64,000 nucleotides of DNA from Pseudonocardia sp. ICBG1293 (GTDB lineage Bacteria > Actinomycetota > Actinomycetes > Mycobacteriales > Pseudonocardiaceae). Made by a program: the position numbers and the translations under genes. Below, one piece after another: positions 1-9,812 of this stretch (position 1 is its first letter; every line of letters starts with the position of its first letter). Where the stretch lies: positions 1 to 64,000 of the forward strand of contig NZ_JAHLEL010000008.1 of the NCBI RefSeq assembly GCF_020131355.1. The letters are read 5' to 3'. Under the pieces are notes generated by a model. That model worked only from the letters and a program-made list of their open reading frames with translations, made no database searches and was not told the origin of the DNA.

Positions 1-2
1 AC

Positions 3-395
3 CTGCCGCACCTGTTCGCCGCGGTGCTCGCCTCGGTCGGCGCCGGGGAGCAGGGCGACGACCTGGCCCTCACCCTGTCGGCGAGCTCGTTCGCCGACGG
101 CACCCGGGTCGCGGGCACCCGGCCCGAGCTGGTGCTCGCGATGTGCGAGGGGAACCGCGGCGCGCTGCTCGCCGCCGTCGACGACGCCCTGGGCCGGCTC
201 GGCGCGATGCGCGGGGCGCTCGCCTCGACCGGGGGGCTGGCCGCGACCGTGCGCTCCGGGCACGAGGCACGGATGCGCTGGGCCTCCACCCGCGAGCCGC
301 TGGAGGTACCGGTCGATCTCGGCGCCCCGGACGTCTTCGCCGAGCTGCGCGAGCTGGGCCGCCGCGGCGACGTCGTCGAGCCGGTGAAGCGCTAG
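3..395 (+). CDS. tyrA: Prephenate dehydrogenase, C-terminal part (partial)
   Basis: The window opens inside this gene, and 130 residues remain before the TAG stop. The fragment matches the helical C-terminal half of the prephenate dehydrogenase family, with stretches such as LPHLFAAVLA, SFADGTRVA and RPELVLAMC followed by a long helix. The full enzyme oxidatively decarboxylates prephenate to 4-hydroxyphenylpyruvate with NAD(P)+ in the cytosol, on the way to tyrosine. The Rossmann domain and catalytic histidine lie outside the window, so the call rests on the C-terminal pattern alone. Its stop codon overlaps the stop of the converging minus-strand gene in a shared CTAG. Confidence 0.75.
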   Translation: MPHLFAAVLASVGAGEQGDDLALTLSASSFADGTRVAGTRPELVLAMCEGNRGALLAAVDDALGRLGAMRGALASTGGLAATVRSGHEARMRWASTREPLEVPVDLGAPDVFAELRELGRRGDVVEPVKR

Positions 396-973
396 AGCGT
401 CACCCGGGAGGCGATGCCCGGGTAGCCGAGGACGAAGCCGTCGTCGTCGACGGTGATCTCGGCGGTGAACGACCCGGCGGCGAAGCCGACCACGGCGGGC
501 GTCCCGGGGGCACCCGCCGACACCGTCCGGTAGGTCTGCTCGGTGTTCTCGACGGTCAGCGTCGGCAGGTCGACGAACACCATCGGCAGCACGTGCTCGG
601 CGGGCTCGCGGTGCAGCGCGAGGCGGCGGACCGGCAGCGCGTTGAAGACCGGGCTGAAGGCCAGGTCGACGTCGCGGGCGCCGCCGAAGTGGCCGCGGCT
701 GCCGCCGGAGCCGTCGTCGACGAGCCAGACGCCGTCGGTGCTGCGCGACAGCGTGAGCTGCTGCTCCCCCTCGGCGGTGGCGACGTCCACGGCGAGCCGC
801 GACAGCGTCCCGTCACCGGCGACGACGAGCCGGTAGGACGCCGTCAGCACCCCGCCCGCGCCACCGCGGATGATCCGGCCGACGGCGCGGAAGCCACCGC
901 CGTGGGACGTGACGCGCGCCGACTCCATGCCCGCGGCGCCGTCGGTCTCGGGGTCGGACCGCCAGGTCAGCAT
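392..973 (-). CDS. Putative glycolipid-binding family protein (DUF1089-like)
   Basis: This encodes a protein of 193 residues starting MLTWRSDPETDG. The pattern fits the putative glycolipid-binding family (PF06475): an N-terminal WR motif, a YRLVVAGDG strand, the segment DLAFSPVFNALPVRRL, and a C-terminal repeat of beta strands ending DDDGFVLGYPG. The family is cytosolic and its biochemical role is poorly known. I chose the ATG before LTWR because family members begin there. The frame stays open upstream and a GTG start is possible, since no strong ribosome site is visible. It may be co-transcribed with the ligase gene about 90 bases upstream, and it converges on tyrA. Confidence 0.65.
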   Translation of the reverse strand: MLTWRSDPETDGAAGMESARVTSHGGGFRAVGRIIRGGAGGVLTASYRLVVAGDGTLSRLAVDVATAEGEQQLTLSRSTDGVWLVDDGSGGSRGHFGGARDVDLAFSPVFNALPVRRLALHREPAEHVLPMVFVDLPTLTVENTEQTYRTVSAGAPGTPAVVGFAAGSFTAEITVDDDGFVLGYPGIASRVTL

Positions 974-1067
974 GACCGCCACGCGCGTCACCTCCGGGTC
1001 GTCGATGTCGCGCACACCGAACCACACCGTCACCGGTGCCACCCGAACGGGTGATGATGGCGGGTGG

Positions 1068-2000
1068 TCAGCCCGGTTCGCGACGCACGTCGTCGGCGTC
1101 GACGTCGTCGCGGATGCCGCGGAACACCGGCTGCCGCAGCCGGCCCGCCGCCGTCCACCCGAGGTGGGCGACCTCGACGACGACCGCCGGGGAGCACCAG
1201 TGCGCACCCGTGGCGTCCACCCGGGGCAGGACCTGCGCGAACGGGGATCCCGGTGCCGCGGTCAGCCGGGCGGTGAGCAGCTCCTGCACCGCCGTCCCGG
1301 CCAGCCCGGACCCGACCCGCCCGGCGAACTCCAGCCCGTCCGGACCGGGGACGCCGAGCAGCAGCGCGCCGATCCGCCCCGCGCCCCCCGGTCCCCCGCC
1401 GCGCTCGGGCTTCCACCCGCCGACCACGCAGGACTGGGAGTGCCGGTGGGCGATCTTCACCCAGTCCGGGCTGCGTCGTCCGGGCCGGTACCGCGAGGCC
1501 TCCCGCTTGGCGACGACGCCCTCCAGCCCGCGCGACGCCGTCACCTCCAGCAGCGCGGCCCCGTCGGGGTAGCGCGGCGAGGTCTCGACGTGCGCGGTGG
1601 TGGCGAGGTCGAGCCGCTCCAGGGTCGCCCGGCGCTCGGAGAGCGGGCGGTCCAGCAGCGGCACCCCGTAGAGCCGCAGCACGTCGAACACCATGAACGT
1701 GACCGGGCGGCCGCCCGCGGGCCCGTGGATCCGGTGGGCGAGCGCGGCGAAACTGGGGACGCCGCCGTCGAGCAGCACCACCTCGCCGTCGAGCAGCACG
1801 TCCGGGGCCAGGTCCACCAGATCGGACAGTTCCGGGAAGTTCGCGGTGACTTCACGGCCGGAGCGGGTACGCAGTCGCAGTGCCGGCCCGCCGGCGCCCT
1901 CGGTGACGTCGGCCAGCACGCGCATGCCGTCCCACTTGACCTCGTAGGACCAGCCGGCACCGGTCGGGAGCGGTCCGGGGGTGGCGAGCATGGGCTGCAC
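1068..2000 (-). CDS. Stand-alone ATP-dependent DNA ligase (LigD ligase-domain type)
   Basis: This is a 310-residue nucleotidyltransferase that seals DNA nicks using ATP and a covalent lysyl-AMP. Motif I is YEVKWDGMR with the AMP-accepting lysine near residue 22. Motif III (DGE) lies near residues 71-73, motif IIIa FDVLRLYG near 105-112, motif IV EGVVAKR near 160-166 and motif V DWVKI near 179-183, followed by an OB-fold. It has only the ligase portion of LigD; polymerase and nuclease domains are absent. A divergent ku gene begins 41 bases away, so a role in bacterial non-homologous end joining is likely. The start is a GTG at 2000; an ATG nine bases downstream (MLATPG) is equally possible. 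Confidence 0.88.
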   Translation of the reverse strand: MQPMLATPGPLPTGAGWSYEVKWDGMRVLADVTEGAGGPALRLRTRSGREVTANFPELSDLVDLAPDVLLDGEVVLLDGGVPSFAALAHRIHGPAGGRPVTFMVFDVLRLYGVPLLDRPLSERRATLERLDLATTAHVETSPRYPDGAALLEVTASRGLEGVVAKREASRYRPGRRSPDWVKIAHRHSQSCVVGGWKPERGGGPGGAGRIGALLLGVPGPDGLEFAGRVGSGLAGTAVQELLTARLTAAPGSPFAQVLPRVDATGAHWCSPAVVVEVAHLGWTAAGRLRQPVFRGIRDDVDADDVRREPG

Positions 2001-2041
2001 ACCGTCATGCTGTCACCGCGACTCGCGCGAGGGGGGACCAC

Positions 2042-3073
<1,032 letters not shown>

Positions 3074-3085
3074 GCGGCGCCCCGC

Positions 3086-4429
3086 TCAGGGTCCGAAACT
3101 GGACTCCGGCGGGGCCTGGTCGTTCTGCAGGGCACCGAACAGCGCCTGGGCCCGCGACCGGTCCCAGCGCAGGTTCGACCCGCCCGCGCTGCCACCGATC
3201 GGGACGGTCGTCTGCACCCCCTCACCGCCGGAGACGCCCCTCATGCCCCAGGCCAGGCCGGCCAGGTTCCAGATGTGGTCGGAGTCGTCGACGCTGATCG
3301 TGCCGGTCACCGCGGACGCCAGCGGGACCATCCGGAACGGGTTGACCAGGGTGAGCGGGCTCGTCGCCTTCCCGAGCAGCGCGGACAGGAACTCGCGCTG
3401 CCGCTGGACCCGGTCGAAGTCCGATCCGGGCGTCGCGCGGGTGCGGACGTAGCCGAGCGCGGTCGTCCCGTCGAGCTCCTGGCAGCCGGCCTGGATGTCC
3501 AGCCCGGCCTTCGGGTCGTCGATCGCGCGGGGGACGCACATGTCCACCCCGCCGACGGCGTCGACCGCGCCGACGAACCCTCCGAAGCCGACCTCGACGT
3601 AGTGGTCGATCCGCAGGCCGGTGGCGCCCTCCACGGTCTGCACGAGCAGCTCCGGACCACCGAACGCGAACGCCGCGTTGACCTTGTTGCTGCCCCGTCC
3701 GGGAATCGGGAGGTACGAGTCGCGCGGGATGGAGACCAGCACGCTGCCGGAGCTGCCGGTGTGCAGCAGCATGATCGTGTCGGTGCGCTGGCCCGCCGCG
3801 TCGCCGGTGGCGAGGCGCTCCTCGTCCTCCGCGGAGAGCCCGTCGCGGCTGTCCGAGCCCACGATCAGGTAGTTCGTCCCCGACGACGACGCCGAGGAGT
3901 CCGCGGGCAGCGCCTGCACCCGGGTCATGTTCTGGTCCAGGTAGACGCCGAACCCGACGAACGCGACCAGCAGCAGAATCAGCACCGCCTTCCAGCGCCC
4001 ACGGCCTGCCCGGCGGACCCGGCGCCAGTCCGGCATCGACGGGCCGCGGGTGACCCGGCCGTCACGGGGCGCCTGCGACGCGGGATGCACACCGGCCCCG
4101 GCCGCACCGGCGCCCGCTCCGGCGGGACGCGGCAGGGCGGACCCGCGCGGCGGCACCGGGGCGACCCGGGTCCGTGGCGGCGGCGCGGCCGCACGGCCGG
4201 GCGGCGGCCTGCGCAGCGGTCCGCGCCCGCCGCGCCCCGGCGGGGTGCCCGCCAGCTGCTGCGGCGGTGACGGCGGCGGGAGCGGACGGCCCCCGTGGCC
4301 GGGCAGCGGGTCGCGGGGCTGGCGGGTCCAGCCGGGACTGCCGGGCCGCGCGGGCCGGCCGCCGCGCGGCGGCTCGCCCTGCGGCGGACGCCCGCCCGCG
4401 GGGGGCGGGCCGCGGAAGTCTCCGGCCAT
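3086..4429 (-). CDS. LytR-CpsA-Psr (LCP) family cell-wall glycopolymer transferase
   Basis: This is a 447-residue membrane protein that probably attaches arabinogalactan, teichoic or other glycopolymers to peptidoglycan from undecaprenyl-phosphate carriers. Residues 1-135 are a Pro/Gly/Arg-rich cytoplasmic region. One transmembrane segment lies near 146-166 (AVLILLLVAFVGFGVYL), followed by an extracytoplasmic LCP domain. LCP hallmarks seen are TDTIMLLHTG, SIPRDSYLPIPG, NAAFAFGG, DHYVEVGFGGF and YVRTRA followed by FDRVQRQREFL, which supply the conserved Asp and Arg residues. The start is the ATG at 4429, preceded by GGAGGGTGGGACAGGC, a strong ribosome site. It converges on ku. Confidence 0.92.
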   Translation of the reverse strand: MAGDFRGPPPAGGRPPQGEPPRGGRPARPGSPGWTRQPRDPLPGHGGRPLPPPSPPQQLAGTPPGRGGRGPLRRPPPGRAAAPPPRTRVAPVPPRGSALPRPAGAGAGAAGAGVHPASQAPRDGRVTRGPSMPDWRRVRRAGRGRWKAVLILLLVAFVGFGVYLDQNMTRVQALPADSSASSSGTNYLIVGSDSRDGLSAEDEERLATGDAAGQRTDTIMLLHTGSSGSVLVSIPRDSYLPIPGRGSNKVNAAFAFGGPELLVQTVEGATGLRIDHYVEVGFGGFVGAVDAVGGVDMCVPRAIDDPKAGLDIQAGCQELDGTTALGYVRTRATPGSDFDRVQRQREFLSALLGKATSPLTLVNPFRMVPLASAVTGTISVDDSDHIWNLAGLAWGMRGVSGGEGVQTTVPIGGSAGGSNLRWDRSRAQALFGALQNDQAPPESSFGP

Positions 4430-4611
4430 GCCTGTCCCACCCTCCGATCGGCCCGGGGTCAGGGCACCGGTGGCCGACGATACTGGGCGGGGGTGCACCG
4501 AGCGGGCCGGACGCCGTGCCGGTCCCCCGCACCGCTGCTCCCGGGGGGCTCCGGAGCGCTCCGCACCTCGACGGTGACCCCGGGAGCAGCCGGAGGGCAT
4601 GATCGTCGTCG

Positions 4612-5457
4612 ATGGACCTTCCGCTGTACGAGGACGACCTGGACGCCGACGGGGTGATCCGGGCGTCGGCGATCACCCCGCACCGCCCGGACATGCCGAC
4701 CGCGGCGGTGCTGTGCTGGTTCCCCGAGGTCGTCGAGGACCTCGGGACGCGCTCCACGGCGGTGACCGTGCTGCGCAGCGAGCTCGGCCGCAGCCCGGTG
4801 TGGCGCACGACCGGCCCCGGCGGGACACCGGTGGCGGTGCTGCACCCGGGCGTCGGCGCGCCGCTGGCGGCGATGTTCCTGGAGCACCTCGCGGCACTGG
4901 GGGTCCGCACCGTGGTCGGCGTCGGCGGCGCCGGGGCGCTGCGGCACGAGCTGACGCTGGGGCACGCGGTCGTCCTGGGCAGCGCGCTGCGCGACGAGGG
5001 CACCTCCTTCCACTACCAGCCGCCGTCGCGGACGATCGACGCCGACCCGGACGGGGTCGACGCGCTCGTCCGGGTGCTCGACGACGCCGGGGTGCCGCAC
5101 GTCGTGGGGCGGTGCTGGACCACCGACGCGGTGTTCCGGGAGACCCCGGCCCGGGTCGCACGGCGCCGCGACGAGGGCTGCGCGGTCGTCGACATGGAGG
5201 CCTCCGCGCTCGTCGCGGCGGCCCGGCGGACCGGGGTCGGCTACGGCCAGGTGTTCCTCGCCGCGGACTCCCTCGCCGGGCCGGAGTGGGAGCACCGCGG
5301 CTGGACCGACGCCCGCGAGGCCCGGGCGGGCCTGTTCGGCCTGGCCCTGGCCGCCGCCGAGGTCTGGGACGCGGACCGCACGGCCGGGCACGGGCCGACG
5401 GGCCGGGCGGGCGGGGGACCCGCCGCGCACCCGGCGGGCGGGGCCGGGACGCCCTAG
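4612..5457 (+). CDS. Nucleoside phosphorylase family protein (uridine phosphorylase-like)
   Basis: This encodes a 281-residue protein of the PNP/UDP phosphorylase superfamily. It shows the GVGAPLAAMFLEHL segment, the VGVGGAGAL glycine-rich phosphate region and the VVDMEASALVAAARR motif, whose Met-Glu pair contacts the nucleoside ribose. Members cleave nucleosides with phosphate to a free base and ribose-1-phosphate in the cytosol. The substrate cannot be read from sequence. The ATG at 4612 gives the conserved N-terminus; the ribosome site (GGAGGG) is rather far upstream, and an in-frame alternative is not obvious. The next gene starts 11 bases after its stop, so the two may share a transcript. 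Confidence 0.75.
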   Translation: MDLPLYEDDLDADGVIRASAITPHRPDMPTAAVLCWFPEVVEDLGTRSTAVTVLRSELGRSPVWRTTGPGGTPVAVLHPGVGAPLAAMFLEHLAALGVRTVVGVGGAGALRHELTLGHAVVLGSALRDEGTSFHYQPPSRTIDADPDGVDALVRVLDDAGVPHVVGRCWTTDAVFRETPARVARRRDEGCAVVDMEASALVAAARRTGVGYGQVFLAADSLAGPEWEHRGWTDAREARAGLFGLALAAAEVWDADRTAGHGPTGRAGGGPAAHPAGGAGTP

Positions 5458-5468
5458 CGTCTGCGGGC

Positions 5469-6527
5469 ATGCGCGTCCTCGTCACCGGCGGTGCCGGCTT
5501 CATCGGGTCCCACGTCGCCGACCGGTTCGTCGCGGACGGCCACGAGGTCGTCCTGCTCGACGCGCTGCTCCCGCAGGCCCACGGCGGCGAGGCCCCGGAG
5601 CTCGGCCACGAGCTGATCCGCGGCGACGTCCGCGACGGCGAGACCCTCTCCCGGCTCCTGCCCGGGGTCGACGCCGTCTGCCACCAGGCCGCGATGGTCG
5701 GGCACGGCGTCTCCCCCGCCGACGCGCCCGACTACGCCTCCCACAACGACCTCGGCACCGCGGTGCTGCTGGCGCAGATGCACGCGGCGAAGGTCGACCG
5801 GCTGGTGCTGGCCGGGTCGATGGTCGTCTACGGGGAGGGCCGCTACGACTGCGCCGACCACGGCGTCGTCCGGCCCGGGCCGCGTGCGCACGACGACATC
5901 GACGCGGGCCGCTACGAGCCCCGCTGCCCGGAGTGCGGCAAGGACCTCGAGTCCGGTCTGGTCCCGGAGTCCGCGCCGGTCGACCCGCGCAGCACCTACG
6001 CCGCGACCAAGCTCGCCCAGGAGCACCTCGCGAGCGCCTGGGCCCGCCAGACCGGCGGCACCGTGTGGTCGCTGCGCTACCACAACGTCTACGGCCCGCG
6101 GATGCCCCGCGACACCCCCTACGCGGGCGTCGCGTCGATCTTCCGGTCCGCGCTGGAACGTGGCGAGGCACCGCGGGTCATGGAGGACGGCCGGCAGCGG
6201 CGGGACTTCGTGCACGTCACCGACGTCGCCGCGGCCAACGCCGCCGCGCTCGTCGCCGACCCGGAGCCGACCGGGTTCGGCGCCGCGAACGTCTGCTCGG
6301 GCGAGCCGCACACCATCGGCGACCTGGCGGCCGAGCTGGCCCGCGCGATGGACGGCCCCGAGCCGGAGATCGTCGGCGGCGCCCGCCCCGGCGACGTGCG
6401 CCACGTCGTCGCCGACCCGGCCTTCGCCGCGGCCCGGCTGGGCTTCCGCGCCCGGACGAGCTTCACCGACGGGGTGACCGCGTTCGCGACCGACCCCCTC
6501 CATTCGCCGATCACCACGAACCGCTGA
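5469..6527 (+). CDS. NAD-dependent epimerase/dehydratase (dTDP-L-rhamnose 4-epimerase-like)
   Basis: This is a 352-residue extended short-chain dehydrogenase acting on a nucleotide sugar. The NAD-binding TGGAGFIGSH motif is at residues 6-15, and the catalytic Tyr-Lys pair lies in STYAATK (Tyr177, Lys181). A small CPEC pair at Cys153/Cys156 sits in an insertion also seen in the rhamnose 4-epimerase subgroup. The RYHNVYGPRM and RDFVHVTDVA segments are standard for sugar epimerases. It probably supplies an activated sugar for the glycosyltransferase-like genes that follow. The exact sugar is inference. Confidence 0.8.
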   Translation: MRVLVTGGAGFIGSHVADRFVADGHEVVLLDALLPQAHGGEAPELGHELIRGDVRDGETLSRLLPGVDAVCHQAAMVGHGVSPADAPDYASHNDLGTAVLLAQMHAAKVDRLVLAGSMVVYGEGRYDCADHGVVRPGPRAHDDIDAGRYEPRCPECGKDLESGLVPESAPVDPRSTYAATKLAQEHLASAWARQTGGTVWSLRYHNVYGPRMPRDTPYAGVASIFRSALERGEAPRVMEDGRQRRDFVHVTDVAAANAAALVADPEPTGFGAANVCSGEPHTIGDLAAELARAMDGPEPEIVGGARPGDVRHVVADPAFAAARLGFRARTSFTDGVTAFATDPLHSPITTNR

Positions 6528-6605
6528 AGGACGCGATCCGAACCCCTGGCGGGACCCTCCCGCATTCGGCGGGCGGAGACCCGGCCGAGAGGTGAAGATC
6601 GCGAC

Positions 6606-7253
6606 GTGCACCCGGAGATCGTGCTGCCGTGCCTCGACGAGGCGGAGGCGCTTCCGTATGTCCTGAAGCGGATGCCCGACGACTGGCCGGTGATCGTCGT
6701 CGACAACGGGTCGACCGACGACACCGCGGCCGTCGCGCGCGGGCACGGGGCACGGGTCGTCGTCGAGCCGCGGCGCGGCTACGGCGCGGCCGTGCACGCC
6801 GGGCTGGAGGCGGCTACCGGGGAGCTCGTGGCGTTCCTGGACGGCGACGGGTCGCTGGACCCCGACGTGCTGCCCGGCATGGCCGAGACCGTCACGTCCG
6901 GCCGGGCCGACATCGCCGTCGGACGACGGGTGCCGGACACCGTCGGGGTGTGGCCGTGGCACGCCCGCGCGGCGAACGCGGTGATCGCCGGGATGCTGCG
7001 CGGCCGCGGTGTCCCCGTGCACGACATCGCCCCGATCCGGGTCGCGCGCCGGCAGGCGCTGCTGGACCTCGGCGTCGAGGACCGGGCGTTCGGCTACCCG
7101 CTGGAGCTGCTGCTGCGGGCGGGCCGCGCGGGCTGGCGGTTCGACGAGATCCCGGTCGCCTACTCCCGGCGTGCCGGCGGGCGGTCCAAGGTCTCCGGCT
7201 CGGTGAAGGGCACCGTCCGCGCCGGGCGCGACATGGTCCGGCTGCTGCGATGA
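6606..7253 (+). CDS. Glycosyltransferase family 2
   Basis: This encodes a 215-residue GT-A fold protein, shorter than polymerising GT2 enzymes. It begins VLPCLDEAEALPYVL and contains IVVDNGSTDDT for nucleotide-sugar binding. A DxD-type motif lies in FLDGDGSLDPDVL, and an ExxxR-like region in the second half. No membrane segments are evident, so it acts on the cytoplasmic face, perhaps on a lipid-linked acceptor as polyprenyl-phosphate mannosyl/glucosyl transferases do. The GTG start follows GAGAGGTGAAG. The stop overlaps the next start (ATGA), indicating translational coupling. Confidence 0.85.
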   Translation: MHPEIVLPCLDEAEALPYVLKRMPDDWPVIVVDNGSTDDTAAVARGHGARVVVEPRRGYGAAVHAGLEAATGELVAFLDGDGSLDPDVLPGMAETVTSGRADIAVGRRVPDTVGVWPWHARAANAVIAGMLRGRGVPVHDIAPIRVARRQALLDLGVEDRAFGYPLELLLRAGRAGWRFDEIPVAYSRRAGGRSKVSGSVKGTVRAGRDMVRLLR

Positions 7254-7939
7254 CCGCCCCCGTCACCACCGTCGTCCTGGCCAAGGCCCCCGTGCCGGGG
7301 CGGGTCAAGACCCGGCTGTGCCCGCCCGCGACACCGGAGCTCGCCGCGGCGATCGCCTCGGCGGCGCTGCTCGACACCCTCGACGCGGCCGCCGGGGTGC
7401 CCGGCGACACCGTGGTCGCGATGACCGGGGACCGGGCCGCCGCCAGCGGCGCGGCCGAGCTGGACGCCGCGCTGGACGGGCTCGCCGTCGTCGCGCAGTG
7501 GGGGGACGGGCTGGCCGCGCGGATCGCCGCCGCGCACGCCGACGCCGCCGCGCTGCATCCCGGCCGGCCGACCCTCCAGGTCGGTATGGACACCCCCCAG
7601 GCCTCGGCGGAGCTGCTGTCCCGCTGCGCGGACCGGCTCGCCGAGCCGGGTGTGGACGCCGTCCTCGGTCCCGCCACCGACGGCGGCTGGTGGGTACTCG
7701 GTCTGCGCGACCCGCTCGCCGCCGTCGCGCTGCGCGAGGTGCCGATGTCGACCGCCGAGACCGGCGAGCGGACCCTGGACGCCCTGTGGGCCGCCGGGCT
7801 GCGGGTGGTCCTCGTCGAACCGCTGACCGACGTGGACACCGCCGCCGAGGCGGTCGCCGTCGCCGCCGGGCTGGCCGGGAGCCGCTTCGCGGGCGCCGAC
7901 GCCGAGCTGACGCTCCGATGTCCGGAGGTGTCGGTGTGA
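7250..7939 (+). CDS. DUF2064 / TIGR04282-type glycosyltransferase
   Basis: This encodes a 229-residue protein of the DUF2064 family, a GT-A-like nucleotidyl/glycosyltransferase fold. The N-terminal VVLAKAPVPGRVKTRLCPP is the family signature (the PGxVKTRL nucleotide loop). LQVGMDTPQ stands where typical members have GxDxP, and GPATDGGWWVLGL matches the conserved GPxxDGGYxLxG. Family members accompany sugar-conjugate pathways, including arsenosugar formation in some bacteria, but this sequence does not reveal the substrate. The ATG lies inside the stop of the upstream GT2 gene, so the two are co-translated. Confidence 0.82.
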   Translation: MTAPVTTVVLAKAPVPGRVKTRLCPPATPELAAAIASAALLDTLDAAAGVPGDTVVAMTGDRAAASGAAELDAALDGLAVVAQWGDGLAARIAAAHADAAALHPGRPTLQVGMDTPQASAELLSRCADRLAEPGVDAVLGPATDGGWWVLGLRDPLAAVALREVPMSTAETGERTLDALWAAGLRVVLVEPLTDVDTAAEAVAVAAGLAGSRFAGADAELTLRCPEVSV

Positions 7940-8559
7940 CCGTGACCGCCGCGGGGTTCGACATGCCGCTCTCCGGGGCCCCCTCCCGGCTGCTGTGCGA
8001 CGACGGCACCGAGATCGCGCTGGACGTCGACCGCTGGGCCGACCCGGCGGGGGGCTGCGACGACTGGCTGCTGCGGCACTGCGCCGGCCCCACCGTCGAC
8101 CTCGGGTGCGGGCCCGGCCGGCTGCTCGTCGCGCTCGCCGCGCGCGGGATCGCGGCGCTGGGCGTCGACGGCTCCCCGGTCTCGCGGCTGCTCTGCGCCC
8201 GCCGCCACGTCGCCATGGTGCAGGCGGACCTGTTCGGCCCGTTGCCCGGTGAGGGCAGCTGGTCCCACGTGCTGCTCGCCGACGGCAACCTCGGCATCGG
8301 CGGCGACCCGGCGGCGCTGCTCGCCAGGGCGGCCCGGCTGCTCGCCCGGGGCGGGACGATGCTGGTGGAGGCCGATCCGCGGCCCGAGCACGCCTGGCGC
8401 GGCACCGCGCGCGTGCTGTCCGCCGGCGGCGCGGGCGAACCCATCCCGTGGGCCGCGCAGGGTGCGGTCCCCCTCGCGGTCACCGCCGGGTGCGCCGGTC
8501 TGCGGGTGACCGACGTGCACCTCGGCGCCCGGGTGTTCCTGGAGCTGACCGGGCCGTGA
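7936..8559 (+). CDS. Class I SAM-dependent methyltransferase
   Basis: This encodes a 207-residue Rossmann-fold methyltransferase. Motif I is VDLGCGPGRLLVAL, followed by an acidic residue at the end of strand 2 (LGVDGSP). No obvious catalytic signature identifies the acceptor. I prefer the GTG at 7936 because it overlaps the upstream stop (GTGTGA) and has GGAGGT seven bases before it; an in-frame ATG at 7918 is the alternative. It sits fourth in a coupled gene run, so it probably modifies the same sugar or glycolipid product. Its stop again overlaps the next start (GTGA). Confidence 0.78.
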   Translation: MTVTAAGFDMPLSGAPSRLLCDDGTEIALDVDRWADPAGGCDDWLLRHCAGPTVDLGCGPGRLLVALAARGIAALGVDGSPVSRLLCARRHVAMVQADLFGPLPGEGSWSHVLLADGNLGIGGDPAALLARAARLLARGGTMLVEADPRPEHAWRGTARVLSAGGAGEPIPWAAQGAVPLAVTAGCAGLRVTDVHLGARVFLELTGP

Positions 8560-9812
8560 GACGCGTGGTGCGGTGGCGCAGCCCGATCCGTGGCCCCTGG
8601 CTGACCGCGATGTTCGCGCTGCCGCTGCTGGTGAGGCTGCCGGTCGTCGCGTTCACCGGGCTGCTCGACCGGCTCGCCTACGGCCGGGAGCAGGCCATCC
8701 CGGCCGCCGACGCCGTCGGCGGGCTCCAGCTGCCGTGGTGGGACTGGCCCGCGTCGCCGGCGTGGCTGTTCCGGCTCACCGAGGGCCTGCACGTCGGTCT
8801 CGGCATGGTGCTGGTACCGCTGGTCCTGGCGAAGCTGTGGTCGGTCATCCCGAAGCTGTTCACCGCGCCCGAGCGCAACCCGGTGAAGCTCCTGGAACGG
8901 CTCTCGCTGGTGCTGCTGGTCGGCTCGATCCTGTTCCTGATCGTCACCGGCCTGCTGAACGTGCAGTACGACTACGTGTTCGGCTTCTCCTTCTACGACG
9001 GCCACTACGCCGCGTCCTGGGTGTTCCTGGCCTCGTTCGCGCTGCACGTGGTCACCAAGCTCCCGACGATGGTCCGCGCGCTGCGCAGCCGGTCGCTGCG
9101 CACCGAGGTCACGACGCCGCTCGCCGCCACCCGTCCGGAGCCGGCGCACCCGCTGGTCGCACCGGACCCCGACCCGCCGACGATGTCGCGGCGCGGCGCG
9201 ATCGCGCTGGTCGGCGGCGGGATGGTGTTCGTCGCGGCGCTGACCGTCGGGCAGTTCACCGACCGGTTCCGGGCGACGGCGCTGCTGCTGCCCCGGGGCC
9301 GGACGACGGCGCCCGACAGCACCGAGCGGGGCGGGCCGAACGACTTCCCGGTCAACCGCACGTTCGTCGCGTCCGGGATCGCCGCGGCCGCCGTCGGCGA
9401 GGCCTGGACGCTGACCGTGAGCGGGGGCGCGGCTCCGGTGGTGCTGGACCGGGCGGCGCTGGCCGCGCTCCCGCAGCACACCGCGGAGCTGCCGATCGCC
9501 TGCGTCGAGGGCTGGTCGACCTCCCAGGTGTGGACGGGTGTACGGCTCACCGACCTGGCCCGCGCCGCGGGGGTGACCGACCCGGAGACCGCCGAGGTGC
9601 GGTCGGTCGAGGTGGGGAGCCCGTTCGCCCGGTCGCTGCTGAACCGGGCCCAGACGCTGTCCCCGGACTCGCTGCTCGCGCTGCGGGTCAACGGCGCGGA
9701 GCTCTCCCCCGACCACGGGTACCCGGCGCGGCTGATCGTCCCGGCGCTGCCCGGGGTGCACAACACCAAGTGGGTCGCGACGATCGGGTTCTCCCGTGCT
9801 GCTCCTCGGTAG
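8556..9812 (+). CDS. Molybdopterin-dependent oxidoreductase with N-terminal membrane domain
   Basis: This is a 418-residue fusion. The first 185 residues contain about four hydrophobic helices with histidines (LTEGLHVGLGMVL and SFALHVVTKLP), resembling a cytochrome b561-type anchor. A further hydrophobic stretch (AIALVGGGMVFVAALTVG) precedes a sulfite-oxidase-like molybdopterin domain. That domain contains PIACVEGWSTSQVW, in which Cys316 is the likely Mo-coordinating thiolate, and the HGYPARLIVPALPGVHNTKWV motif typical of the family. It is probably extracytoplasmic and exchanges electrons with the quinone pool through the anchor. The substrate is unknown. The GTG start overlaps the previous stop. 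Confidence 0.83.
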   Translation: MRRVVRWRSPIRGPWLTAMFALPLLVRLPVVAFTGLLDRLAYGREQAIPAADAVGGLQLPWWDWPASPAWLFRLTEGLHVGLGMVLVPLVLAKLWSVIPKLFTAPERNPVKLLERLSLVLLVGSILFLIVTGLLNVQYDYVFGFSFYDGHYAASWVFLASFALHVVTKLPTMVRALRSRSLRTEVTTPLAATRPEPAHPLVAPDPDPPTMSRRGAIALVGGGMVFVAALTVGQFTDRFRATALLLPRGRTTAPDSTERGGPNDFPVNRTFVASGIAAAAVGEAWTLTVSGGAAPVVLDRAALAALPQHTAELPIACVEGWSTSQVWTGVRLTDLARAAGVTDPETAEVRSVEVGSPFARSLLNRAQTLSPDSLLALRVNGAELSPDHGYPARLIVPALPGVHNTKWVATIGFSRAAPR